64,000 bases of DNA from Aestuariivirga litoralis (GTDB lineage Bacteria > Pseudomonadota > Alphaproteobacteria > Rhizobiales > Aestuariivirgaceae), in NCBI RefSeq assembly GCF_003234965.1, contig NZ_QKVK01000002.1, positions 186,001 through 250,000 on the forward strand, given 5' to 3'. Position numbers and translations under genes: made by a program. Below the pieces are notes generated by a model. It was not told the DNA's origin, did not search any database, and saw only the letters and a program-made list of their open reading frames with translations. Below, in pieces: positions 16,610 to 24,727 of this stretch (within the stretch, counting starts at the first letter, position 1; each line of letters starts with the position of its first letter).

Positions 16610-17788
16610 ATGGCTGCTGCCGAATTCAACTGGGAAGACCCGCTCGACCTCGAATCCCAGCTCACCGACGAGGAACGCATGATCCGCGACGCCGCCCGCG
16701 CCTTCGCGCAGGACAAGCTGCTGCCGCGCGTCAAGTCCGCCTTCCGCGACGAGCGCTTCGACCGCGAGATCATGAACGAGATGGGCGAGATGGGCTTCCT
16801 CGGCGTCATGACCTCCACCGATTTCGGCGGCTCGGGGCTGGGCTATGTCGCCTATGGCCTGGTGGCGCGCGAAGTGGAGCGCGTCGACTCGGGCTACCGC
16901 TCGGCCATGAGCGTCCAGAACTCGCTCGTCATGCACCCGATCGAGGCCTATGGCTCCGACGCCCAGAAGAAGAAGTATCTGCCCAAGCTCGCCACCGGCG
17001 AATGGGTGGGCTGCTTCGGCCTCACCGAGCCCGATGCCGGCTCCGACCCCGGCGGCATGAAGACCCGCGCCAGGAAGGTCGATGGCGGCTACGTGCTGAA
17101 CGGCGCCAAGATGTGGATCTCCAATTCGCCGATCGCCGATGTCGCGGTGGTGTGGGGCAAGACCGAGGACGGCACCATCCGCGGCTTCATCGTGGAGCGC
17201 GGCATGAAGGGCTTCTCGACGCCCGTCATCGAGGGCAAGATTTCGCTCCGCGCCTCGATCACCGGCGAGATCGTGCTCGACAATGTGGAAGTGCCGGATG
17301 CCAACATGCTGCCCAACGCCAAGGGCCTGGGCGGCCCCTTCGGCTGCCTCAACAAGGCGCGCTATGGCATCGCCTGGGGCGTCATGGGTGCGGCGGAAGA
17401 CTGCTGGCACCGCGCGCGGCAATACACGCTCGACAGGAAGCAGTTCGGCAAGCCGCTGGCGGCGAACCAGCTCGTCCAGAAGAAGCTCGCCGACATGCAG
17501 ACCGAGATCGCGCTGGGGCTTCAGGGCTGCCTGGCGCTGGGCCGCGGCCTCGAGCGCGGCACGGTGGCGCCGCCGGCCATCTCGCTGATGAAGCGCAACA
17601 ACTGCGGCAAGTCGCTGGAGATCGCCCGCATGGCGCGCGACATGCACGGCGGCAACGGCATCTCGGAAGAATATCACGTCATCCGCCACATGGTGAACCT
17701 CGAGACGGTGAACACCTATGAGGGCACCCATGACGTCCATGCGCTGATCCTGGGCCGCGCCCAGACGGGCATCCAGGCCTTCCAGTGA
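16610..17788 (+). CDS. gcdH: Glutaryl-CoA dehydrogenase
   Basis: A 392-residue FAD-dependent acyl-CoA dehydrogenase that converts glutaryl-CoA to crotonyl-CoA plus CO2 in lysine and tryptophan breakdown. The N-terminus [17 protein letters not shown], the [16 protein letters not shown] flavin segment and the catalytic Glu in [12 protein letters not shown] (E371) are those of GcdH rather than a fatty acyl enzyme. The ATG at 16610 has AAAAGGGGAG before it. The stop overlaps the following acetyltransferase gene by GTGA. No other lysine-degradation gene is in the window. Confidence 0.94.
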   Translation: MAAAEFNWEDPLDLESQLTDEERMIRDAARAFAQDKLLPRVKSAFRDERFDREIMNEMGEMGFLGVMTSTDFGGSGLGYVAYGLVAREVERVDSGYRSAMSVQNSLVMHPIEAYGSDAQKKKYLPKLATGEWVGCFGLTEPDAGSDPGGMKTRARKVDGGYVLNGAKMWISNSPIADVAVVWGKTEDGTIRGFIVERGMKGFSTPVIEGKISLRASITGEIVLDNVEVPDANMLPNAKGLGGPFGCLNKARYGIAWGVMGAAEDCWHRARQYTLDRKQFGKPLAANQLVQKKLADMQTEIALGLQGCLALGRGLERGTVAPPAISLMKRNNCGKSLEIARMARDMHGGNGISEEYHVIRHMVNLETVNTYEGTHDVHALILGRAQTGIQAFQ

Positions 17789-18249
17789 CCACCGTCATCA
17801 TCACCATCGCCGACCCGGCACATCCGCCGGTTCGGGCGATGGTGGAGGAACTCGACGCCTATCTCGTGCCGCTCTACCCGGCCGAGTCGAACCACCTGCT
17901 CGACATCGAAACCCTGCGCCAGCCCGAGATGCGCTTCTTCGCCGCCCGCCGTGGCGAAGAGGTGCTGGCCATCGGCGGCTGCTGGCTGCATGGCGATTAT
18001 GCCGAGGTGAAGCGCATCTACGTGACGCCTGCGGCCCGGGGGCTCGGGCTGGCGAAGCGCATCATGCAGCGGATCGAGGACGAAGCGCGCGGCTGCGGAC
18101 GGATGATCGCAAGGCTCGAGACGGGCATTCACCAGCCGGAGTCGCTGGGGCTTTATCGTCGCCTTGGTTACGTGGACCGCGGCGCATTCGGAGATTACCC
18201 GGCGGATGATCCGAACAGCGTGTTCATGGAGAAGGTGCTCTCTGCCTAG
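17785..18249 (+). CDS. GNAT family N-acetyltransferase
   Basis: A 154-residue GNAT acetyltransferase. The acetyl-CoA loop is [20 protein letters not shown], and the last strand region has [19 protein letters not shown]. It starts with GTG at 17785 inside the gcdH stop codon and so is translationally coupled to gcdH. The substrate is unknown: members with this short layout acetylate small amines, amino acids or antibiotics. The coupling to gcdH could mean a role in lysine metabolism, but this is only context. Confidence 0.85.
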   Translation: MTTVIITIADPAHPPVRAMVEELDAYLVPLYPAESNHLLDIETLRQPEMRFFAARRGEEVLAIGGCWLHGDYAEVKRIYVTPAARGLGLAKRIMQRIEDEARGCGRMIARLETGIHQPESLGLYRRLGYVDRGAFGDYPADDPNSVFMEKVLSA

Positions 18250-18253
18250 AGCC

Positions 18254-18339
18254 GTCATCCCGGCGAAAGCCGGGACCCCGCTTTCTCACCGCATATGTTG
18301 AACCAAAGCTGGGCCCCGGCTTTCGCCGGGGCGACGGTT
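18254..18339. repeat. Interspersed inverted repeat family A, copy 2
   Basis: An 86 bp copy of the element at 703-787. The first 34 or so bases and the last 36 or so match the other copy almost exactly; only the middle differs. It sits between the convergent acetyltransferase and cupin genes and again touches the stop codon of the minus-strand gene. Confidence 0.87.
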
Positions 18340-19076
18340 CAGGGGGATGGCTGGAAGATCACGAAGATCTTCCTCAGATACCCTTCCGACTTCCAGCTGT
18401 TCGGCGTGCCCAACGGCACGAAGAAGGTGTCGCCCGCCTTGAAGCGCTGGGTCACGCCCTTGTCGTCCTCGAACTCCACGCTCCCTTCCAGCAGGCACAT
18501 CAGCTCATGGCGCGGGAAGTCGATGAGCTTGCGGTGATAGCCCGTCGTGTCCCACACGCCGATGTTCAGCTGCCCGGTGGCATCGCTGAAATAGTCATGC
18601 GCGTGCTGCGTGGGCACGGGTGACAGCAGCATGGCAGCGGCAGGTGGTGTCGACGGGGCAAGCTTCACCGCGGGGTCGATCTTGATGGTGTGCAGCGGCC
18701 CCTGGTTCTTCAGCCCGGAGGCATCTTCGAAGATGACGAAGAACTTCTTCACATGCCCCGGCTGCGTCCAGCGGCAGCGCAGGCCCTTGGGGATGATGAA
18801 ACTCTCGCCCGCCCTGATCGAGACCGTGCGGTCTTCCTCGACGATCACCACCTCGCCCTCGAGCACGGTCATGAACTCGTTCACCGGATAGTCCAGCCAG
18901 CGGCTCTCGTTCGCCCCCTGTTCCCAGACGCCGGCAGAAAGCCCCAGCGCCTTGTCCTCGAACAGGGTGAGGCCGTTGTGCTTGCGGGTGCCCGCAACGA
19001 TCTCCTCGGCGGGGAAATCCTCCCACGGCACGAGGGGCGCATTGGGGTCGAAGGGGATGATCTGCGGTTTTGCCAT
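18339..19076 (-). CDS. Two-domain cupin protein (DUF861 type)
   Basis: A 245-residue protein with two tandem cupin domains of the Cupin_3/DUF861 type. The first is around residues 50-115 (NEFMTVLEGEVVIVE and AGESFIIPKGLRCRW) and the second around 180-240 (RHELMCLLEGSVEFED and AGDTFFVPLGTPNSW). Metal-binding histidines are sparse, so it may be a sugar- or ligand-binding rather than enzymatic cupin. The family includes (S)-ureidoglycine aminohydrolase relatives, but the residue pattern does not prove this. The gene converges on the acetyltransferase and diverges from sodB. Confidence 0.82.
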   Translation of the reverse strand: MAKPQIIPFDPNAPLVPWEDFPAEEIVAGTRKHNGLTLFEDKALGLSAGVWEQGANESRWLDYPVNEFMTVLEGEVVIVEEDRTVSIRAGESFIIPKGLRCRWTQPGHVKKFFVIFEDASGLKNQGPLHTIKIDPAVKLAPSTPPAAAMLLSPVPTQHAHDYFSDATGQLNIGVWDTTGYHRKLIDFPRHELMCLLEGSVEFEDDKGVTQRFKAGDTFFVPLGTPNSWKSEGYLRKIFVIFQPSP

Positions 19077-19112
19077 GAATTCACCTCACGCAACTGATCC
19101 TAGCGGGGTTCC

Positions 19113-19141
19113 TTGCACGTTCAAGCGGCACGGACTAGATA
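19113..19141 (+). promoter_or_regulatory. Candidate sodB promoter
   Basis: TTGCAC (19113-19118) is followed at 16-17 bases by CTAGATA (19135-19141), close to the alphaproteobacterial CTTGAC/CTATAT type. It lies 30 bases before the sodB start and just before a strong TGAGGAGG ribosome site. Confidence 0.42.
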
Positions 19142-19170
19142 GTGCCGACAGCTTTTGAGGAGGAACGACA

Positions 19171-19770
19171 ATGGCTCTCGAACTGCCCGCCCTGCCCTAT
19201 GCCTATGACGCGCTCGGCCCCTACATGTCCAAGGAGACGCTTGAGTACCACCACGACAAGCACCACATGGCTTACGTGACCAACGGCAATGCCGCGTTGA
19301 AGGACAGCCCGCTGGCCGACAAGTCGATCGAGGAGATCTGCAAGATCGCCTATGCCGACAAGATCGCGCCGCTCGTCAACAACGTGGGCCAGCACTACAA
19401 CCACCTCCACTTCTGGAACTGGATGAAGCCCAACGGCGGCGGCAAGAAGATCCCCGCCCGCCTGCAGGCTGCGATCGACGCCGACCTTGGCGGCTATGAC
19501 AAGATGCGCACAGACTTCATCCAGGCCGGCGTCACCCAGTTCGGTTCCGGCTGGGCCTGGATCGCCAAGAAGGATGGCAAGCTCGCCATCATGAAGACCG
19601 CCAATGGCGAAAACCCGCTGATGCACGGCGCCTCGCCCATCCTCGGTTGCGACGTGTGGGAGCACAGCTACTACATCGACTACCGCAACCTGCGGCCCAA
19701 GTATCTGGAGGCCTTCGTCGACAACCTGGTCAACTGGGATTACGTCGACGAGATGTTCTCCAAGGCGTGA
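19171..19770 (+). CDS. sodB: Superoxide dismutase (Fe type)
   Basis: A 199-residue cytoplasmic superoxide dismutase. The metal ligands are visible in YHHDKHHMAYV, QHYNHLHFWNWM and DVWEHSYYIDYRN. The DVWEHSYYIDYRN signature and the FGSGWAWI segment fit the Fe/Mn superfamily; the pattern suggests Fe or cambialistic use. The ATG at 19171 has a near-perfect ribosome site (GAGGAGG). A clear intrinsic terminator follows, so the gene is transcribed alone. This is the only obvious oxidative-stress enzyme here apart from the universal stress protein. Confidence 0.95.
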   Translation: MALELPALPYAYDALGPYMSKETLEYHHDKHHMAYVTNGNAALKDSPLADKSIEEICKIAYADKIAPLVNNVGQHYNHLHFWNWMKPNGGGKKIPARLQAAIDADLGGYDKMRTDFIQAGVTQFGSGWAWIAKKDGKLAIMKTANGENPLMHGASPILGCDVWEHSYYIDYRNLRPKYLEAFVDNLVNWDYVDEMFSKA

Positions 19771-19795
19771 TCGCCTGCTAGAGTCCAGGACAACG

Positions 19796-19825
19796 AACGG
19801 CCGGGTTTCGCCCGGCCGTTTTCTT
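19796..19825 (+). terminator. Intrinsic terminator after sodB
   Basis: A perfect 10 bp stem (AACGGCCGGG / CCCGGCCGTT) with a 5 base loop is followed by TTCTT. It lies 26 bases after the sodB stop and 17 bases before the dipeptidase start, so it separates the two transcription units. Confidence 0.85.
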
Positions 19826-19841
19826 AGCGAGGGATGATATC

Positions 19842-20885
19842 TTGGTTCCAGTCTTCGACGGCCACAATGACGTGCTGCTCCGCCTGTGGAGCAAGAAGGG
19901 TGGCGACCCGGTCGCCGACTTCCTGAACGGCGACACGGGCGGCCATCTCGACCTGCCGCGCATGATCAAGGGCGGCTTCCAGGGCGGCTTCTTCGCCATC
20001 TTCGCGCCGAGCCCCGAAGACGCCGACCTCGACGACGACGAGGACATGAACCCGCCTCCCGCCAACACCGTTGGCCAGATCGGCGCGCTCAACGCCACGG
20101 TCGGCATGGCCTCGCTGCTCTACCGCATCGAGGAACGCTCCGAGGGGCGCTTCAAGGTCTGCCGCACGGTGGCGGACATCCGCGAGGCGGTGGCCGCGGG
20201 CAAGGTCGCCGCGATCTTCCACATCGAGGGAGCGGAGGCGATCGACCCCGAGCTCAAGTCCCTCGACATCCTGCACCAGGCGGGGCTGCGCTCACTGGGC
20301 CTGGTGTGGAGCCGCGACAATGCCTTCGGCCATGGCGTGCCCTTCCGCTTCCCGTCCTCGCCCGATACGGGCCCGGGCCTCACCGAGGCCGGAAAGGCGC
20401 TGGTGCGGCGCTGCAACGAGCTGAAGATCATGGTCGACGTCTCGCACTTGAACGAGAAGGGCTTCTGGGACGTGGCGCGCCAGTCCACCGCGCCCATCGT
20501 CGCCACCCATTCCAACGCCCATGCGCTGTCCAATTCCTCGCGCAACCTCAGCGATGACCAGCTGAAGCTCATCGGCAAGACCGGCGGCATGGTGGGGCTC
20601 AACTTCGCCAATGGCTTCCTGCGCGCCGACGGCCGCTGGCAGAGCGAGAACGGGCTCGACACCATGCTCCGCCACCTCGACCACCTGATGAAGATGGCGG
20701 GCGAGGACCATGTGGGCCTCGGCTCCGACTTCGACGGGGCGCGAATCCCCTCGCAGATCGGCGACGTCACCGGCCTGCCCCGGCTGGTCGAGGCCATGGC
20801 GGCGCATGGTTATGGCGAAGAGCTCGCCCGCAAGCTGTGCTCCGGCAACTGGATGCGGGTGCTGGAACGCACCTGGGGCGCATAA
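19842..20885 (+). CDS. Membrane dipeptidase (peptidase M19 family)
   Basis: A 347-residue zinc dipeptidase of the M19 (renal dipeptidase) family. Metal ligands appear as DGHNDVL at the start, the bridging Glu in IFHIEGAEAI, and His residues in VDVSHLNEKGFWDV and IVATHSNAHALS, with the HVGLGSDFDG motif near the C-terminus. The start is TTG at 19842, chosen because it gives the family N-terminus and has GAGGGA before it. Bacterial members hydrolyse dipeptides, including D-amino acid ones. It lacks an obvious signal peptide and is likely cytoplasmic. Confidence 0.92.
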   Translation: MVPVFDGHNDVLLRLWSKKGGDPVADFLNGDTGGHLDLPRMIKGGFQGGFFAIFAPSPEDADLDDDEDMNPPPANTVGQIGALNATVGMASLLYRIEERSEGRFKVCRTVADIREAVAAGKVAAIFHIEGAEAIDPELKSLDILHQAGLRSLGLVWSRDNAFGHGVPFRFPSSPDTGPGLTEAGKALVRRCNELKIMVDVSHLNEKGFWDVARQSTAPIVATHSNAHALSNSSRNLSDDQLKLIGKTGGMVGLNFANGFLRADGRWQSENGLDTMLRHLDHLMKMAGEDHVGLGSDFDGARIPSQIGDVTGLPRLVEAMAAHGYGEELARKLCSGNWMRVLERTWGA

Positions 20886-20898
20886 CCGCAACAGGGCT

Positions 20899-20930
20899 TT
20901 GCAGAAGGCTATTAGCGGTGCTAATAGCCT
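20899..20930 (+). promoter_or_regulatory. Perfect palindrome overlapping a candidate promoter of the HTH-RibBA gene
   Basis: Two 11 bp arms (AGGCTATTAGC at 20906-20916 and GCTAATAGCCT at 20920-20930) form a perfect inverted repeat with a 3 base centre. A third half-site, GCTAATAGC, occurs at 20955-20963 inside the gene. A candidate -35 (TTGCAG, 20899-20904) and -10 (TAATAG, 20922-20927) lie 17 bases apart, with the -10 inside the right arm, placing transcription start close to the ATG at 20935. An autoregulatory operator for the HTH domain is the natural reading (inference). Confidence 0.6.
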
Positions 20931-20934
20931 CTCC

Positions 20935-22212
20935 ATGAAACTTTCCGAGTGGCTCGCTAATAGCGGCACGTCGCAATCCGAACTGGCACGCCGGCTGGGG
21001 GTCACCCAGGGCCGGGTGTCGCAGCTCGTGGCGGGGGCACTCCCCTCCCTCGATCTCGCCAACAAGATTGCCGCCGCCACGGGCAACAAGGTGCGCGCAA
21101 CCGATTTTGGAGACCAGACCATGCCGAACCAGCAGAAGCTCGACCTCGTCGAGGATGCGATCAAGGCCATTGCCGCCGGCGAAATGGTGGTCGTCGTCGA
21201 CGATGACGACCGCGAGAACGAGGGCGACCTGATCGGGGCGGCCGCCAAGATCACGCCGGAGCAGATGGCCTTCATGGTGCGCCACACCTCCGGCATCGTC
21301 TGCACGCCGATCACCGCGGAAGACGCCAAGCGCCTGAAGCTCGACCCCATGGTGGCGCTCAACGATGCGCCGATGGGCACCGCCTTCACCGTCACCATCG
21401 ACTACAAGGAAGGCCTGACCACCGGCATTTCCGCCAAGGAGCGCGCCGCCACCTGCCATGCACTCGCCAACCGCAACGTGGTGGCCGATGACTTCGTGCG
21501 CCCCGGCCACATCTTCCCGCTGGTTGCCAAGTCCGGCGGCGTGCTGATGCGCTCGGGCCACACGGAAGCGGCCGTCGACCTCGTGAAGCTTGCGGGCCTG
21601 CACCCCGCCGGCGTGATCTGCGAACTGGTGAACGACGACGGCTCGGTGAAGCGGGGCCCGCAGGTCATGGCCTTCGCGCGCGAGCACGGATTCAAGATCA
21701 TCTCGGTCGCCGACCTCATCGCCTATCGCCAGCGCCGCGAGCGCCTGGTCGAGCAGACCGCGCAGTTCGACGTCGAGACCGCCATCGGCAAGGCCCGGGG
21801 CTATTCCTTCGTCACCCCCTTCGACCAGGTGGAACAGCTGGCGCTGGTGTTTGGCGACGTGTCGTCCGGCAAGGCTGTCCCGGTGCGGCTGCACCGCGAG
21901 AACGTGCTGGAGGACGTGTTCGGCACCCGCACCACGCTGAGCAAGGTGTTCGAGGTGTTCAAGCGTGAGGGTGCGGGCATCCTCGTCTACCTGCAGGAGG
22001 GTGCTGCCGGTGTTCCGGCAGGCCAGCTCGCCCAGGAGAAGACGGGAAGTGCCGCCCAGCGCCAGCAGTCCTGGCGGGACGTGGGGCTCGGCGCCCAGAT
22101 CCTGCGCGACCTCAATGTCAGCTCGATCCGGCTCGTCTCGTCCTCGAACCGCCATTACGTCGGCCTCTCCGGCTTCGGCATCGAGATCGCCGAGACGATC
22201 AAGCTCGACTAA
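20935..22212 (+). CDS. ribB: HTH domain fused to 3,4-dihydroxy-2-butanone 4-phosphate synthase with degenerate GTP cyclohydrolase II domain
   Basis: A 425-residue protein with three parts. Residues 1-60 are a Cro/CI-like helix-turn-helix (SQSELARRLGVTQGRVSQLV at 13-32). Residues 63-270 are the RibB domain making the four-carbon riboflavin precursor, with DDDDRENEGD, TGISAKERAAT and RPGHIFPL. The C-terminal 140 residues align with GTP cyclohydrolase II but lack all three zinc cysteines (HRENVLEDVFGTRTTL), so that activity is probably lost. The ATG at 20935 has no ribosome site and may be leaderless; a second ATG at 21121 has GGAGA seven bases ahead and would give an HTH-free 363-residue enzyme. 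Confidence 0.9.
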   Translation: MKLSEWLANSGTSQSELARRLGVTQGRVSQLVAGALPSLDLANKIAAATGNKVRATDFGDQTMPNQQKLDLVEDAIKAIAAGEMVVVVDDDDRENEGDLIGAAAKITPEQMAFMVRHTSGIVCTPITAEDAKRLKLDPMVALNDAPMGTAFTVTIDYKEGLTTGISAKERAATCHALANRNVVADDFVRPGHIFPLVAKSGGVLMRSGHTEAAVDLVKLAGLHPAGVICELVNDDGSVKRGPQVMAFAREHGFKIISVADLIAYRQRRERLVEQTAQFDVETAIGKARGYSFVTPFDQVEQLALVFGDVSSGKAVPVRLHRENVLEDVFGTRTTLSKVFEVFKREGAGILVYLQEGAAGVPAGQLAQEKTGSAAQRQQSWRDVGLGAQILRDLNVSSIRLVSSSNRHYVGLSGFGIEIAETIKLD

Positions 22213-22240
22213 GCCCGCGCGCCCAGCCTAAGTTGGGGCC

Positions 22241-22693
22241 ATGCAGACGGCGCGGCCAAAGCACGACAGGGACGACCAGCCGATGATCATCGGCTGGCGC
22301 GAGAAGGTGAGCCTGCCCCGGCTGGGGGTGGGCACCTTTTCGGCCAAGATCGACACGGGCGCCTATTCCGCGGCACTCCACGCCACCGACATCGAGCGCG
22401 ACGATTTCCACGTGAAGTTCGTGCTGCCACTGCCCAGGCGCAAGCACCACTGCCGCCTGCCGCTCAAGGGCATGCGTCGCGTCAAGAGTTCCAACGGCCA
22501 GATCGAGACCCGCGCCGTGGTCGAGACCGACGTGAAGATCGGCAAGATCACGCTCAGGATCGACGTGACGCTGACCGACCGCACCGACATGGGCGTCGCC
22601 ATGCTGCTGGGCCGCAGCAGTCTCGGCCACGACTTTCTCGTCCATCCGACCAAGACCAACATCCTCTCGCCCAAGAAACGCAAGACGCCATGA
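22241..22693 (+). CDS. rimB: RimB-like retropepsin-type aspartic protease
   Basis: A 150-residue protein of the family once called ATP-dependent zinc protease, now seen as retropepsin-like. The catalytic DTGA motif is in [14 protein letters not shown], and [16 protein letters not shown] is the conserved end. Members are encoded beside RimK ligases; in pseudomonads the trio is named rimABK. An alternative start is the ATG at 22283, which gives MIIGWREKV. The stop overlaps rimK by ATGA, so the two are coupled. It may trim or regulate the glutamate tails made by RimK (inference from the family). Confidence 0.85.
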   Translation: MQTARPKHDRDDQPMIIGWREKVSLPRLGVGTFSAKIDTGAYSAALHATDIERDDFHVKFVLPLPRRKHHCRLPLKGMRRVKSSNGQIETRAVVETDVKIGKITLRIDVTLTDRTDMGVAMLLGRSSLGHDFLVHPTKTNILSPKKRKTP

Positions 22694-23595
22694 AGATTGC
22701 GCTGCTGACCCGCAACCCGAAGCTCTATTCGCACCAGCGCCTGATCGAGACGGCAGCGAAGCGCGGGCACCAGATGGTGCCGATCGACTATCTCAAATGC
22801 TACATGAACATCACGTCGAAAAAGCCGGAGCTGCGCTACCTCGGCGAAAAGCTGGAAGGCTTCGACGCGGTGATCCCGCGCATCGGCGCCTCCCACACCT
22901 TCTACGGCATGGCGGTGCTGCGCCAGTTCGAGATGATGGGCGTCTATCCGGTCAACGAATCGGTGGCGATCGGCCGCTCGCGCGACAAGCTGCGCTCGCT
23001 GCAGTTGCTGGCGCGCGACGGCGTGGGGCTTCCCGTCACCGCCTTCGCGCATGACTCGAAGCGCACCGATGACCTGCTCGACATCGTCGGCGGCGCGCCC
23101 GTCGTCATCAAGCTGCTGGAAGGCACGCAGGGAATCGGCGTGGTGCTGAGCGAAACGCACAAGTCGGCGAAATCCGTCGTCGAGGCCTTCCACGGCGCCA
23201 ATGTCGCCATCCTCGTGCAGGAATTCATCAAGGAGGCGGAAGGGAGCGACATCCGCGCCTTCGTGGTCGGTCGGTCGCTCGTTGCCGCGATGGAGCGCAA
23301 GGGGGCCAAGGGTGACTTCCGCTCCAACCTGCACCGCGGCGGCACGGCCAGCATGATCGAACTGACGCCGCTGGAGAAGGCCACCGCGCTGAAGGCCGCG
23401 CGCTCCATGGGCCTCAACGTGGCGGGCGTCGACATGCTGCGCTCATCGCACGGGCCCACGGTGATCGAAGTCAACTCCTCGCCCGGCCTCGAGGGCATCG
23501 AGAAGGCGACGGGCGTCGACGTGGCCCAGAACATCATCCGCTTCGTCGAGCGCCACGCCAAGCCCGGCCGCACGCGCACGCGGGGCAAGGGATGA
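22690..23595 (+). CDS. rimK: RimK family ATP-grasp alpha-L-glutamate ligase
   Basis: A 301-residue ATP-grasp ligase. RimK adds glutamates to the C-terminus of ribosomal protein S6, and relatives make other poly-amino-acid tails. The N-terminal part has [16 protein letters not shown] and [12 protein letters not shown]; the ATP-grasp core has [14 protein letters not shown], the [16 protein letters not shown] strand and [14 protein letters not shown] with the metal-binding Glu and Asn. It overlaps the genes before and after by four bases. The close link with the protease and a desuccinylase-like peptidase suggests a make/trim system. Confidence 0.93.
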   Translation: MKIALLTRNPKLYSHQRLIETAAKRGHQMVPIDYLKCYMNITSKKPELRYLGEKLEGFDAVIPRIGASHTFYGMAVLRQFEMMGVYPVNESVAIGRSRDKLRSLQLLARDGVGLPVTAFAHDSKRTDDLLDIVGGAPVVIKLLEGTQGIGVVLSETHKSAKSVVEAFHGANVAILVQEFIKEAEGSDIRAFVVGRSLVAAMERKGAKGDFRSNLHRGGTASMIELTPLEKATALKAARSMGLNVAGVDMLRSSHGPTVIEVNSSPGLEGIEKATGVDVAQNIIRFVERHAKPGRTRTRGKG

Positions 23596-24602
23596 AGCTG
23601 TTCTCGATCGGCGAGGTGGGCGTGCAGCCGGGCCGCCGCATCACCGTGGACCTGCCCGTCAGCACGCTTTCCAACCACACCCATGTGACGCTTCCCGTGC
23701 ATGTGGTGCATGGCGAGGAAAAGGGCCCGGTGATGTTCCTCTCGGGCGCCATCCATGGCGACGAGATCCAGGGCGTCGAAATCATCCGCCGCATCCTCAC
23801 GCACCCTGCCCTTCAGACGCTGCGCGGCACGCTGCTGGCGGTGCCCATCGTCAACAGCTTCGGCTTCCTCAACCACACGCGCTACATGCCGGACCGGCGC
23901 GACCTGAACCGCTCCTTCCCCGGCTCCGACCGCGGCTCGCTCGCAAGCCTCGTGGCCGACATCTTCTTCCGCGAGGTGGTGCTGAGAAGCCAGTATGGCG
24001 TCGACTTCCACACCGCAGCGCTGCACCGAACGAACCTGCCGCAGGTGCGGCTTGCACCGGATGAGCCGGAACTTCTCAAGATGGCGCAGGCCTTCGCGCC
24101 GCCGGTGATCCTCGTCTCCAAGCTGCGCGAGCGTTCCTTGCGGCTCTCGGCCGGTGAGGCGGGCGTCAAGGTTCTGCTCTACGAGGGCGGCGAGGCGCTG
24201 CGCTTCGACGAGGTGGCGATCGACGCCGCCGTGCGCGGCACGCTGCGCGTGATGGCGCATCTCGGCATGGTGGAGCCGACATCGCGTCCGGTGGGACAGA
24301 CGGTGTTCTCGGATGCCAGCTCATGGGTGCGGGCACCCGAAAGCGGCATCCTGCACACCACGCGCCGCATCGGCGACCGCGTGGGCAAGGGGGAGGTGGT
24401 GGGGGTGGTGGCCGACCCGCTGGGCCAGGCGTCCCTGCCGCTGTTTGCCGAGTTCGACGGCATCATCGTGGGCCGCACCAACCTGCCGCTCGTCAACCGC
24501 GGCGACGCGGTGTTCCACATCGCGCGGGCAACGCCGCTCGCCACCATTCGTCAGCACCCGGATGACGCCGTGGCGCTGGCGGATGAAGACGAGATCATTT
24601 GA
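23592..24602 (+). CDS. M14-type succinylglutamate desuccinylase/aspartoacylase family protein
   Basis: A 336-residue zinc hydrolase related to AstE and aspartoacylase. The zinc ligands are His and Glu in [12 protein letters not shown] and the His in [11 protein letters not shown]; the substrate Arg-like motif is [11 protein letters not shown]. Proteins with this layout have a C-terminal beta-barrel (here from about residue 235). It is translationally coupled to rimK by ATGA. A role in cleaving an amide or a glutamate tail produced by RimK is plausible, but AstE activity in arginine catabolism is not supported since no ast gene is nearby. Confidence 0.88.
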   Translation: MKLFSIGEVGVQPGRRITVDLPVSTLSNHTHVTLPVHVVHGEEKGPVMFLSGAIHGDEIQGVEIIRRILTHPALQTLRGTLLAVPIVNSFGFLNHTRYMPDRRDLNRSFPGSDRGSLASLVADIFFREVVLRSQYGVDFHTAALHRTNLPQVRLAPDEPELLKMAQAFAPPVILVSKLRERSLRLSAGEAGVKVLLYEGGEALRFDEVAIDAAVRGTLRVMAHLGMVEPTSRPVGQTVFSDASSWVRAPESGILHTTRRIGDRVGKGEVVGVVADPLGQASLPLFAEFDGIIVGRTNLPLVNRGDAVFHIARATPLATIRQHPDDAVALADEDEII

Positions 24603-24620
24603 AGGGACGTGCTTCCTTTC

Positions 24621-24705
24621 CACTCATCATGCGCGGGCCTGTCCCGCGCATCCTTTGTTGCGGCGACCAAAAAGATGGCCGGGACAAGCCCGGCCATGAT
24701 GAGTG
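24621..24705. repeat. Interspersed inverted repeat family B, copy 1
   Basis: An 85 bp palindromic element: CACTCATCATG at the left is the exact complement of CATGATGAGTG at the right, and each half holds a GCGCGGG/CCGGGACAAG-type hairpin around a CAAAAA centre. Similar copies are at 30129-30204 and 44973-45053. It lies between the converging M14 and DUF853 genes. Confidence 0.83.
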
Positions 24706-24727
24706 CTTGTGATGGAGAGAACCCTCC

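Noticed and set aside
703-18339. CRISPR-like repeats
   Set aside because: The repeats are isolated palindromic pairs far apart, not regular repeat-spacer units.
18339-19076. Assigning the cupin to ureidoglycine aminohydrolase (purine route)
   Set aside because: Metal-ligand pattern and gene context near gcdH and sodB do not support it.
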